This document shows positions 1 to 7,117 of a DNA stretch of 11,436 nt, in pieces. A program made the position numbers and the translations under genes. The notes under the pieces were generated by a model, which worked only from the letters and a program-made list of their open reading frames with translations, had not been told where the DNA came from and did not search any database. Numbering within the stretch: position 1 is the stretch's first letter; each line of letters begins with the position of its first letter. The DNA is from an uncultured Stomatobaculum sp. (GTDB lineage Bacteria; Bacillota; Clostridia; Lachnospirales; Lachnospiraceae). The stretch is taken from the NCBI GenBank assembly GCA_938010625.1, contig CALLVJ010000048.1:1-11436 (forward strand). The letters are read 5' to 3'.

Positions 1-1006
1 GCGAATCCGTCTCAACCGTGAGTGTCTTCGGCGCGCTCAGGTTTTCAACCAGCAGAGCTTCCTTACTCTCCCCGAGCACCTCTTCATAGACTTCATCGAG
101 GCGCGAAAGTGCCTCTTCTTCCGCACCGCACTCGTCGAGCAGGCGTTTGAATTCGCCCTTCGATAACACCGGAGGCTCCGTGACTTCACTGTCTCCGGCC
201 TCTTCCGCAAAGCGGTTCACAGCCTCCTGCAGGCTCTGCACCAGGGTAAAATTGCAGTCCTCCCCGAGGCTGCGCTCGACAATCTCTCGGAAGGCGTCCT
301 TCTCCGCGCTCTCGGCGCGGGGCAGTTCCGTTCCGAGCAGCACATCCGCAAGCTCCTCGTGGCGCGTCTGCTCGCTTCGCGCATACCAGAGCGCCGCGTG
401 CAAATCCGTATTTCTCTCGTTGAACGCCGGATACAGGAGACCGATGTCCGGTTTTTGCACAGCCCAGTCATCGCTCCGGCTCAGAAAGCTCCCCGCTGCC
501 TTGTCATAGCAAAGTCCCTCCCGGAGCAGTGCCACAGGGCAGATGCAGCAGAGGAGAAAGGAGTAGACCTCCTCGGAGGCGTCCCCGAGCCCCAGGCCGT
601 CCGATGTCCTCCCCGGGATATCGTAGACGCCGTGCACCAGGAGAATCAGATAATTGCCTGTGAAAACATAGTGCTGGATGATGTCCTGAAACAATTCCTG
701 CAAGAGCTCCTCATCTTTTAGTTCGCTCTTCAAAAGCTGGTACAGGCGCGCCTGTGCCCCACCCTCTTTTTCTGCAACGAGCGGAAAGTCGATGTTGAAG
801 AGCGTCCGCCCAATTCTGCCGGAGACCGCCTTCTTAAAGAGCTCGCAGTACTGAAAGAGCTCCTCGTCCTCAAAGCTGTAAAACTGATCCTGCATATCCG
901 CAACAATCTGTTTCTCGCCGTTCACATAACAGCCGCGCATGCGGTCAATGCGACAGTCGTTCTTATCAAATAATTTTCTCACCTCGAGCACTGCTTTTCT
1001 GTCCAT
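1..1006 (-). CDS. DUF4317 family protein, 3' end cut off by the window edge
   Basis: Reading the minus strand from an ATG at 1006 gives about 335 uninterrupted residues that run off the window without a stop. I recognise the DUF4317 family of Firmicutes from the N-terminal part (MDRKAVLEVRKLF, then RIDRMRGCYVNGEKQ), a central YDIPG followed by SDGLGLGDASEEVY, the LLCCICPVAL stretch, and LLYPAFNERNTDLH. The last visible residues (APKTLTVETDS) match the region before the family's C-terminal portion, so probably several tens of residues are missing. The start is supported by a GGAGGAG ribosome binding site about 4-9 bases upstream. No signal peptide or membrane segment is apparent, so it is probably cytoplasmic. 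It begins 10 bases after the nth stop codon and is almost certainly co-transcribed with it. The biochemical function of DUF4317 is not known to me, and the neighbouring repair gene does not by itself assign one. Confidence 0.88.
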   Translation of the reverse strand, partial: MDRKAVLEVRKLFDKNDCRIDRMRGCYVNGEKQIVADMQDQFYSFEDEELFQYCELFKKAVSGRIGRTLFNIDFPLVAEKEGGAQARLYQLLKSELKDEELLQELFQDIIQHYVFTGNYLILLVHGVYDIPGRTSDGLGLGDASEEVYSFLLCCICPVALLREGLCYDKAAGSFLSRSDDWAVQKPDIGLLYPAFNERNTDLHAALWYARSEQTRHEELADVLLGTELPRAESAEKDAFREIVERSLGEDCNFTLVQSLQEAVNRFAEEAGDSEVTEPPVLSKGEFKRLLDECGAEEEALSRLDEVYEEVLGESKEALLVENLSAPKTLTVETDS

Positions 1007-1016
1007 GTTCTCCTCC

Positions 1017-1757
1017 TCAAATTTCTCCGAGCCCGAACGGGCGCTCTTCCCGCGCATAGCGGCAGATGTCATTCAGCACACAGTCCGCGCAGTCCGGCTT
1101 TCGCGCCGTGCAGACTGCTCTCCCGTGATCCACAAGCCGGTGGCAAAACTGATTGCTCTCCTCTGGCGGCACGAGCTCCCATAAGAGTTTCTCCACCTTC
1201 GCGGGCTCCCTGACCTGATCCACGAGACCAATCCGATTCACGAGGCGGATGCAGTGAGTATCAGTGACAATCGCCGGTTTCCCGAAGACATCTCCCATAA
1301 TCAGATTGGCGCTCTTTCTGCCGACCCCCGGCAGCGCGAGCAGCGCCTTAAAATCCCGCGGCACCTGATCCTGATACTCTTCATGCAGCACCGTCATACA
1401 CTTTTTGATGTCTCGCGCCTTGGAATTGCCAAGTCCGCAGGGATGCACAATCTCCTCGATGGCTTCAACCGGCGCACTGGCAAGCGCCTGCACTGTGGGA
1501 AAACGCGCATAGAGCTCTGGTGTCACCTGATCCACGCGGAGATCCGTACACTGCGCCGCGAGCCGCACAGAAACCAAGAGCTGCCACGCGTCTTCATAAG
1601 TCAGCGTGCATTTCGTGTCCGGATAAAGCGCTTTCAAACGCTTTATCACTTCTCTCGTCAGAGTGCACCGCTGTTCCAGTGCCGTTGTTGCTTCTTTCCT
1701 TTCGCTCTGATGCTTTGTTGTTTTTCTCATGTTTCTTTTCCCTGTCTTTCTTTTCAT
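1017..1757 (-). CDS. nth: Endonuclease III, DNA glycosylase/AP lyase
   Basis: Base-excision repair enzyme of the HhH-GPD superfamily that removes oxidised pyrimidines and nicks at abasic sites. Numbered from the chosen start (246 residues), the helix-hairpin-helix motif LPGVGRKSAN holds the catalytic lysine K148. D166 lies in VTDTHCIR, as in the family. The [4Fe-4S] cluster cysteines C216, C223, C226 and C232 show the classic C-x6-C-x2-C-x5-C spacing. The frame stays open upstream to 1895, but that would overlap ilvB on the other strand. The ATG at 1757 sits directly behind GGGAAGGAA; an ATG at 1730 (237 residues) is an alternative. The first 22 or so residues are very Lys/Arg-rich and extend beyond the E. 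coli protein (211 residues). It is divergent from ilvB and precedes the DUF4317 gene by 10 bases. Confidence 0.96.
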   Translation of the reverse strand: MKRKTGKRNMRKTTKHQSERKEATTALEQRCTLTREVIKRLKALYPDTKCTLTYEDAWQLLVSVRLAAQCTDLRVDQVTPELYARFPTVQALASAPVEAIEEIVHPCGLGNSKARDIKKCMTVLHEEYQDQVPRDFKALLALPGVGRKSANLIMGDVFGKPAIVTDTHCIRLVNRIGLVDQVREPAKVEKLLWELVPPEESNQFCHRLVDHGRAVCTARKPDCADCVLNDICRYAREERPFGLGEI

Positions 1758-1839
1758 TTCCTTCCCAGCTTTCTTTCCCCCTCTCTTTATGCTATCATAC
1801 TTTCTACTTTCATTTTCAACGGAAAAGGAGACGAAGCGG
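1758..1839. promoter_or_regulatory. Divergent nth/ilvB promoter region
   Basis: These 82 bases separate the nth and ilvB start codons and must carry both promoters unless they lie inside genes. The near-palindrome TATGCTATCATA at 1788-1799 gives -10-like hexamers on both strands: TATCAT (1793-1798) for ilvB and TATGAT (complement of 1794-1799) for nth. A TTGAAA on the minus strand (complement of 1814-1819) is only 14 bases from the nth -10, and the ilvB -35 position (about 1770-1775) is poor. The elements are therefore only candidates. The ilvB ribosome binding site AAGGAG is at 1825-1830, nine bases before the ATG. The space is too short for a T-box or a long attenuator leader. Confidence 0.4.
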
Positions 1840-3462
1840 ATGAACGGTGCAGAGGCAATGGTCAAATGCCTGGCAGCAGAAGGCATCTCCCGCATCTTTG
1901 GATATCCAGGTGTCGCAATTTCACCTTTTTTGGATGCAGTCTTTCAGAACGCATCCATAGAGCATATTCTGGTCCGCCAGGAGCAGGCTGCAGGCCACGC
2001 AGCGAGCGGCTATGCGCGCGTCACCAGACGCCCTGCTGTCTGTGTGAGCTCTTCCGGTCCCGGCGCGACCAATCTGATCACAGCGCTCGCAACCGCCTAC
2101 GCGGACTCAATCCCGCTCATCGCCATCACCGGACAGGTCAACTCCTCGCTCCTCGGGCGCGATGTATTCCAGGAGGCCGATATGCGCGGCGCGACTGAAT
2201 CCTTTGTCAAATATTCCTATCTCGTAAAAAATGCAGACGACATTCCGCGCGTTTTTAAGGAGGCCTTCTACATTGCAGACTCCGGCCGCAAGGGACCCGT
2301 GCTCATTGACATCCCGATGGATGTCCAGATGCAGACACTCAAAAAGAGCTTTGTGTACCCGGACACTATTTCAATGCGCGGCTACAAGCCGAACGTCAGG
2401 GGCAACAGCCTCCAGCTGTCCCGCGTGATCGCCGCGATTCAGAAGGCAAAAAAACCGCTGGTCTGCGCAGGCGGCGGTGTGATTCTCGGCCAGGGAGAAC
2501 CAGAGCTCCGCGCCTTCTGCGAGAAGTACCAGATTCCGCTCGTCCATACAATGATGGGCATCGGTGTCCTGCCGAAAAATCATCCTCTGTATTTTGGTAT
2601 GCTCGGCAACAACGGAAAACCCTACGCGAACCGCGCCGTCGCCTCGAGCGATCTCCTGATTATCGTCGGCGCGCGCATTGCCGACCGCGCCGTCCCAAAG
2701 CCGGAAAATCTCGAGCAGCGCGTCAATATCATCCACATTGACATTGATACTGCGGAGATCGGCAAAAACTTAGGTCCCACGATTCCGCTGGTCGGCGATG
2801 TCAAAACTGTCTTCGCCGCACTCGCCGAGGCGCCCATCTCCCTCGATACAAGCGCCTGGTTACAGGAGCTGGAGGAAAAAAAGCACAGTACTGTGGATTT
2901 GCGACGTTTCAGCGACAAGCTTGTAAATCCAGTCAAACTCGTGAAAACCCTCTCTGACAAGATGGAGGAAGATGCAATTTATGTGGCCGATGTCGGGCAG
3001 AATCAGCTCTGGTCTGCCGACAACTATGTGATGAAGCGCGGCCGCTTTCTGACAAGCGGCGGTATGGGCACCATGGGCTACTCGATTCCCGCAGCAATCG
3101 GCGCAAAATTTGCCGCGCCGGAGCGCCAGGTCGTGGCAGTCTGCGGCGATGGCTCCTTCCAGATGTCCCTGTATGAACTCGGCACCATTGCCGTTGAAAA
3201 ACTCCCGGTCAAAATTCTGATCATGAAAAACCGTTTCCTCGGTCTGGTTCGCGAACACCAGGCAAAAACCTATCACAGCCGCTATGAGGCCGTTGAACTC
3301 TTCGATTACCCCCGCTATGAGAATATCGCAGCGGCCTATGACATGACTTACTTCCACTGTGACAGCAACGAGACGCTCGGCGACGCGCTGGATGCCTTCC
3401 TCACCTGCGAGACAGCCTCGCTCATGGTATGCGAAGTGGACAGTGAGAACAATACCCAGTGA
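1840..3462 (+). CDS. ilvB: Acetohydroxyacid (acetolactate) synthase, large catalytic subunit
   Basis: Thiamine-diphosphate and FAD enzyme that condenses two pyruvates to 2-acetolactate, or pyruvate with 2-oxobutyrate, in valine, leucine and isoleucine synthesis. The protein has 540 residues. The N-terminal TPP pyrimidine domain has the catalytic glutamate E48 in VRQEQAAGHAA, then SSGPGATNL (71-79) and GRDVFQEAD (106-114). The central FAD-type domain spans about 185-335. The C-terminal TPP pyrophosphate domain has GDGSFQMSL from 436 and N464. The frame is open from 1729, but the ATG at 1840 has AAGGAG nine bases upstream and begins MNGAEAMVKCLAAEG, as the family does. Two features are unusual: the loop usually written VRQWQ reads VREHQ (H473), and the chain ends soon after CEVDS without the usual PMVP-type tail. 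ilvN follows after 11 bases, so the two subunits are co-expressed. Confidence 0.96.
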   Translation: MNGAEAMVKCLAAEGISRIFGYPGVAISPFLDAVFQNASIEHILVRQEQAAGHAASGYARVTRRPAVCVSSSGPGATNLITALATAYADSIPLIAITGQVNSSLLGRDVFQEADMRGATESFVKYSYLVKNADDIPRVFKEAFYIADSGRKGPVLIDIPMDVQMQTLKKSFVYPDTISMRGYKPNVRGNSLQLSRVIAAIQKAKKPLVCAGGGVILGQGEPELRAFCEKYQIPLVHTMMGIGVLPKNHPLYFGMLGNNGKPYANRAVASSDLLIIVGARIADRAVPKPENLEQRVNIIHIDIDTAEIGKNLGPTIPLVGDVKTVFAALAEAPISLDTSAWLQELEEKKHSTVDLRRFSDKLVNPVKLVKTLSDKMEEDAIYVADVGQNQLWSADNYVMKRGRFLTSGGMGTMGYSIPAAIGAKFAAPERQVVAVCGDGSFQMSLYELGTIAVEKLPVKILIMKNRFLGLVREHQAKTYHSRYEAVELFDYPRYENIAAAYDMTYFHCDSNETLGDALDAFLTCETASLMVCEVDSENNTQ

Positions 3463-3473
3463 GGAGGAGCGCT

Positions 3474-3947
3474 ATGAAAGGAATTTTTTCAGTGCTGGTT
3501 GAAAACCGCGACGGCGTGCTCTCGCAGATCGCCGGTCTCTTTGCACGCCGCGGCTTTAACATTGACAGCCTTGCCGTCGGTGAGACCGAGCAGCATGATG
3601 TGTCCAGCATGACCATCGTCTCAAGCGGCGACAGCCGCACCCTGGATCAGGTCGAAAAGCACCTGAACAAAAAAATTGATGTGATTAAAGTGCGGCGTCT
3701 GGAAGAGAGCAGTTCCATCTTAAAAGAGATGATGCTGATCAAGGTCGCCCACTCCGTGACCACGCGCGCATCAATCATAGAGCTCTGCTCCGTGACCGAT
3801 GCGAAGATTGTCCACTTCTCGCAGAAGACCATGGTAATCCAGTTGACGGCAGAACCAGAAGCTATTCTGAATTTCATTGAACTGGTGCGGAATTATGGCA
3901 TTCTTGAAATTCAACGCACCGGCAGCATCTGTGTGAGCAAAGAATAG
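3474..3947 (+). CDS. ilvN: Acetohydroxyacid synthase, small regulatory subunit
   Basis: Regulatory partner of IlvB that raises its activity and, in the family, binds valine for feedback inhibition. The protein has 157 residues. An N-terminal ACT domain (about 1-75) carries the signature NRDGVLSQIAGLFARRGFNI, followed by DSLAVGETE. A C-terminal small-subunit domain spans about 80-155. The frame is open from 3459, but the ATG at 3474 is chosen because it begins MKGIFSVLVEN and has GAGGAGGAG (3461-3469) just upstream. This ribosome binding site overlaps the ilvB stop codon, which suggests translational coupling. The gene ends in TAG, so TAG acts as a normal stop codon in this genome. A strong hairpin lies nine bases after the stop. 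Confidence 0.96.
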   Translation: MKGIFSVLVENRDGVLSQIAGLFARRGFNIDSLAVGETEQHDVSSMTIVSSGDSRTLDQVEKHLNKKIDVIKVRRLEESSSILKEMMLIKVAHSVTTRASIIELCSVTDAKIVHFSQKTMVIQLTAEPEAILNFIELVRNYGILEIQRTGSICVSKE

Positions 3948-3955
3948 AGAAACAG

Positions 3956-3994
3956 ACAAGGAGCTGTGAAGGAAATCTCTTCACAGCTCCTTGT
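3956..3994. terminator. Long perfect hairpin between convergent genes, probable bidirectional terminator
   Basis: ACAAGGAGCTGTGAAG (3956-3971) pairs perfectly over 16 bases with CTTCACAGCTCCTTGT (3979-3994) across a 7-base loop. It lies between the ilvN stop (3947) and the stop of the convergent membrane-protein gene (4014), where a shared terminator is expected. There is no clean U-run. The plus-strand flank is GGGCTACTTGTTCTCT, and the minus-strand flank (CTGTTTCTCTATTC) is moderately T-rich. It may therefore work better for the minus-strand operon, or act mainly to protect 3' ends. Confidence 0.7.
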
Positions 3995-4013
3995 GGGCTA
4001 CTTGTTCTCTGCC

Positions 4014-4664
4014 TCAACTTTGCCCCCTCTGCTTTGGCACCCGCGGCAAATTCCAGTTGTAGTGCACGGCAATGCAGCGTACCAGAATCACGCAGAGACC
4101 ACCGATCAATGCTGCCTTATTCTCTGAGCCAAGCAACCGCCAGGCCAGAACCGTCAGAATTGCTCCCGGCACTGAGGCCATCGCATAGATGTTTTTCCAG
4201 AAAATTTCCGGCATCTGATTCGCGAAGATATCCCGGATTGCGCCGCCACCGACGCCCGTCACCGTCCCGAGGAAGGTGCAGAGGAACAGACGATCCAGAC
4301 CAATCTGAATGCCGGCAAACACACCATCCACGGTGAAGGCTGCGAGACCCAGCGTGTCACACCAGAAGAGTAGCATATTCAGCGCCCTTTTGGAACCCGG
4401 CAGACGGCGATTCGAGCAGAGATACAGAAAGACAACGTTCGCTGTAATCACTGCAATCAAGACATAAATTGGATTCACAAACATAACCGGCGGCTCTTTG
4501 CCAATCACGATGTCGCGCGTCATACCGCCGCCACAGGCTGTGATGACCGCGAGAATGTTGACGCCAAAGATATCCATGTCGCGCTTCACGCCGACCAATG
4601 CGCCCGAAATGGCAAAGGCAATCGTGCCGAGCAGATCCATAAAACCAATGACTGAGACTACCAT
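4014..4664 (-). CDS. TRIC/UPF0126 family membrane protein (YicG/YadS-like, putative glycine transporter or channel)
   Basis: Integral membrane protein of 216 residues with about seven hydrophobic segments. It shows the internal duplication typical of the UPF0126 family (Pfam Gly_transporter): GGGMTRD at 45-51 in the first half and GGGAIRD at 139-145 in the second. The opening (MDLLGTIAFAISGALVG, from residue 9) also matches the family. Some bacterial members have been linked to glycine transport, and the fold is shared with animal TRIC cation channels. Substrate or ion is not decided by this sequence. Its ATG overlaps the stop of the upstream YitT gene (TAATG), and no good ribosome binding site is present, which indicates translational coupling. 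The hairpin at 3956-3994 follows its stop. Confidence 0.9.
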   Translation of the reverse strand: MVVSVIGFMDLLGTIAFAISGALVGVKRDMDIFGVNILAVITACGGGMTRDIVIGKEPPVMFVNPIYVLIAVITANVVFLYLCSNRRLPGSKRALNMLLFWCDTLGLAAFTVDGVFAGIQIGLDRLFLCTFLGTVTGVGGGAIRDIFANQMPEIFWKNIYAMASVPGAILTVLAWRLLGSENKAALIGGLCVILVRCIAVHYNWNLPRVPKQRGQS

Positions 4665-5545
4665 TATTTTACCCCGCGGCTAAAGCCCTCGCCGTGAACT
4701 TCCGAAATACGTCCCACAATCAAGAAGCAGGCCGGATCAATCTCATGAGCAATGCGGATAATCTGCGGCAGCTCGCGGTTATAGATGACCGAGAGCACCA
4801 CCTGTGTCGGTCGGTTCGTGTAGCCGCGCTCTGCATTGAGCATCGTCACGCCGCGCCCCATCTCTTTCAGAATGGCATTCCGAACCTCTTCCGGCTTTTC
4901 GCTGATTACCTTGACCTCCGTGCGCGTGGTTCCGACCAGGGTCATCTTATCAATCGCAATGGAGCCTGTAATCACAATGATCAAACCGTAGAGCACTCGT
5001 TCCCAGGGGAACACAAGTCCCTGGGAGAGCAGCGTAATCATATCTGTGATAATAAATCCCGCGCCGAGCGGTAAGCTCAGATACTTCTTCGCCATAATCG
5101 GGATCACATCCAACCCGCCGGTCGAGGAACCTGCGCGCAGCACGATTCCCAGAGACACGCCGATGCCAAGTCCCGCAAAAATCGAATTCAAAAGAAGATT
5201 TTCTGTGAGCACCACACCGTTTAGCAGTTCACTAAAAAAGCTCAGCGCAATCGGGCTGATGAATGTGCTGAGCACCGTAGACATCGCAAACCCCTTACTC
5301 ACAAATAAAAATCCCATCACCAGCATAATTACATTCAGCACAAGCAGCAGCGGCGGCACTGGAATTCCAGTCACCGTATGCAAGACAATCGAAATACCTG
5401 TCGTGCCGCTGGTCAGAAGATCCATGGGCAAAATAAAAAGCTGTACGACAAGCGCATAGCCAATGTTACCGATAATAATCTGCAGGAGACCAATTAATTT
5501 ATCCTTATAGGCGACCTCTCCCAGCATCTGCCGCAACTTCTCCAT
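4664..5545 (-). CDS. YitT family membrane protein (DUF161/DUF2179)
   Basis: Protein of 293 residues with about five or six membrane segments in residues 17-200. It contains the family motif GSSTGGLDVIP (139-149). A soluble C-terminal DUF2179 domain covers about 210-285 (MGRGVTMLNAERGYT, then PQIIRIAHEIDPACFLI). Length and layout match bacterial YitT proteins, whose biochemical role is not established. The frame is open to 5650, but a strong promoter lies inside that extension at 5585-5612, so the start must be downstream. The ATG at 5545 (MEKLRQML, preceded by AGGACGG) is preferred. An ATG at 5566 is possible but would leave a leader of only about 12 bases. It is the first gene of a two-gene operon with the TRIC-like protein, with a 1-base overlap. 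Confidence 0.92.
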   Translation of the reverse strand: MEKLRQMLGEVAYKDKLIGLLQIIIGNIGYALVVQLFILPMDLLTSGTTGISIVLHTVTGIPVPPLLLVLNVIMLVMGFLFVSKGFAMSTVLSTFISPIALSFFSELLNGVVLTENLLLNSIFAGLGIGVSLGIVLRAGSSTGGLDVIPIMAKKYLSLPLGAGFIITDMITLLSQGLVFPWERVLYGLIIVITGSIAIDKMTLVGTTRTEVKVISEKPEEVRNAILKEMGRGVTMLNAERGYTNRPTQVVLSVIYNRELPQIIRIAHEIDPACFLIVGRISEVHGEGFSRGVK

Positions 5546-5584
5546 AAAAGTCCGTCCTGTTCTCATTTTTTTGTGCTTCTTTCT

Positions 5585-5612
5585 ATTATAGCGATTTGCA
5601 AAAAAGAGACAA
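5585..5612 (-). promoter_or_regulatory. Sigma-A type promoter for the YitT-TRIC operon
   Basis: On the minus strand TTGTCT (complement of 5607-5612, four of six matches to TTGACA) is followed after 16 bases by a perfect TATAAT (complement of 5585-5590). Transcription would start near 5578, about 33 bases before the chosen ATG at 5545. Between this promoter and the terminator to the right (about 5613-5678) I see only AT-rich sequence and no gene. Confidence 0.72.
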
Positions 5613-5678
5613 GGTAAAAGCTGTCGCCAACATTTGTTTATATTTTGCATATTTCGCGCGCATTGTCCTGCTTTGTGT

Positions 5679-5745
5679 GAACAAAAAGAAAGGCACCCTG
5701 CCTCTCAGTCAGTTTATCAGAACTGTCTGAAAAACAGGGCGCTTT
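5679..5745 (-). terminator. Composite rho-independent terminator after the M14 peptidase gene
   Basis: Read on the minus strand, GCGCCCTG (complement of 5735-5742) pairs with CAGGGTGC (complement of 5693-5700) with one G-U pair. The stem encloses a second hairpin, CAG-A-CAGTT / AACTG-A-CTG, with a 6-base loop and one A-A mismatch. A T-rich run, CTTTCTTTTTGTT, follows directly. Position (about 30 bases after the peptidase stop) and the T-run support termination of the peptidase transcript before the YitT promoter. In the plus direction the same stem is followed by TTTTACCCTTT, so weak bidirectional action is possible. Confidence 0.6.
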
Positions 5746-5775
5746 TACCCTTTCAAGACATTTATCTTTCCGATA

Positions 5776-7035
5776 TCACTCTCCGCCCGGCGCCGTGAGG
5801 CTCTCGTCCGCATCCCCGCTGCCTTTCGGCGAAACATAGCGCACATCGCTGTTCCGGGTTGCGCTGCCTGCATTGGATGTCGTCGTGCCGTTCGAGATAC
5901 TCTCGCCACTTCGACCGAGCAGTGCGTTGATAAGCTCCGGGAGCAAGCCTTGGTTTTGCTGCCAGATTTTTTCAATCTGATCTTCCGGCACCGGCGAGAC
6001 GCCGAGCCCTACCTCGAGGGTGATGTTCGGAATGCCCTTCTCCCAGTCGAGCCAGTCCTTAAAACCTGCGCCGTAGCGGGAGCCGTCCGCCGCCGGATCC
6101 ACCAGCGCATAGCCAGTTCGGCGCGCCGCAATCAGCGCCATCGCCTTATCCTTCGCCTGCACTTCCTTGGAGGCATGCATCTGCGACCAGTAGATAATCT
6201 GCCCTTGTGCGTGGTAGTTCACGACTTCGCTGAACTTCTGCTCATTCACAAGCTTCATGATTGCCTGGGTTTCCGGCTCTGAGCCGCCCGCCGGTCCCTT
6301 GTAAAACTCTGAGGAGGCTTTGCCGCGGTTATCATTCAAATTTGCCCAGCCCTTAGTCGGGAAATTGTGATTTAAGTCAACGCCATTTACATTGTTCTTC
6401 CACTTGTTCAGATACCAGTTGTACTTGTCCTTGTTCTCTAAGAGCCCCCACGACGACCAGCTCTCAATGATTCGCTGCACCGTCTGTTGAGAGGCCGCGT
6501 TGTTCAGTCCGTCCAGCGCGCGCTGTGAAATCTGTACGCCGTCCGGATTTGCCATCGGCACGAACTGGATGCAGACTTCATTTAACGCGGTCTCACCATT
6601 TGCCCTCCGATCCAGCATCTCCCGCACCTGCCGCATCACGAGCGGCGTCGTGATATACTCGCGCGCGTGAATTGCAGCGAGCACCAGCACCTTCTTCTCT
6701 GCATTCGGGTTGCCAATCACAATGCGGTAAATGTCTCTGCCGTCCACCGTTTTCCCGATGGAATCTGTCGTGACGCCTTCATATCTGGACTTCAAGAGCT
6801 GCATATCCGCCTCAAGGCGCTGGTAGGTATACATCTCCTGCCTTGCAAAATAGAAGTCAGTCTGCACAGCAGTTGCTGTCTCCGCCGTATTGTCCGCCGT
6901 ACTGCCCACAGCACCGCTACTCACCTGCGCTGCGCCTTTTTTCACAACCCCAGCCATCGCGGGCTGCGCCATTCCTGCCGCCATGCAAACTGAGAGCGCT
7001 GTCGCACACAGCCGGATTCTCCGTTCTCTCTTCAT
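5776..7035 (-). CDS. Secreted M14-family zinc metallopeptidase
   Basis: Exported zinc peptidase of 419 residues. A signal peptide covers about 1-28 (MKRERRIR, a hydrophobic core, then QPAMAG). A short Ser/Thr/Ala-rich linker and the peptidase M14 domain (about 68-372) follow. Zinc ligands H123 and E126 lie in HAREY, H275 in NYHAQG, and the catalytic glutamate E341 in ITLEVGLG; NPDG is at 163-166. At the substrate site DLNHNFP (220-226) has His where classical carboxypeptidases have Arg. This fits better with bacterial members cutting cell-wall peptides such as gamma-D-Glu-diaminopimelate bonds, but that is inference. The last 45 residues are a Gly/Ser/Thr-rich tail without LPXTG. The ATG at 7035 is chosen over the frame opening at 7080 because of an ideal GGAGG six bases upstream and the signal peptide. 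It is transcribed alone, between its own promoter and a terminator. Confidence 0.92.
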   Translation of the reverse strand: MKRERRIRLCATALSVCMAAGMAQPAMAGVVKKGAAQVSSGAVGSTADNTAETATAVQTDFYFARQEMYTYQRLEADMQLLKSRYEGVTTDSIGKTVDGRDIYRIVIGNPNAEKKVLVLAAIHAREYITTPLVMRQVREMLDRRANGETALNEVCIQFVPMANPDGVQISQRALDGLNNAASQQTVQRIIESWSSWGLLENKDKYNWYLNKWKNNVNGVDLNHNFPTKGWANLNDNRGKASSEFYKGPAGGSEPETQAIMKLVNEQKFSEVVNYHAQGQIIYWSQMHASKEVQAKDKAMALIAARRTGYALVDPAADGSRYGAGFKDWLDWEKGIPNITLEVGLGVSPVPEDQIEKIWQQNQGLLPELINALLGRSGESISNGTTTSNAGSATRNSDVRYVSPKGSGDADESLTAPGGE

Positions 7036-7088
7036 TATCCACCTCCATTTGTCGAAGCGCATTGCTGCGCGAATTTGCAATTCACTTT

Positions 7089-7117
7089 ATTATACGACAG
7101 GGAGGCGTTACAAAATA
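7089..7117 (-). promoter_or_regulatory. Candidate promoter for the M14 peptidase gene
   Basis: A perfect TATAAT on the minus strand (complement of 7089-7094) lies 53 bases before the peptidase ATG. With 17-base spacing the -35 position is complement of 7112-7117 (TATTTT), a poor match. A strong -10 with a weak -35 suggests an activated or otherwise controlled promoter. Confidence 0.5.

Noticed and set aside
1758..1839. T-box or leader-peptide attenuator controlling ilvBN
   Set aside because: Only 82 bases separate the divergent starts, with no T-box consensus, no specifier-type stem and no branched-chain-rich leader peptide.
1254..2198. A 314-codon plus-strand open frame
   Set aside because: It runs antisense to nth and then out of frame through ilvB, both of which have clear catalytic motifs; the translation is low-complexity and unlike any protein.
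5546..5650. N-terminal extension of the YitT protein to an ATG at 5650
   Set aside because: A TTGTCT-16-TATAAT promoter lies inside it, and the extra residues are polar and basic, unlike the family.
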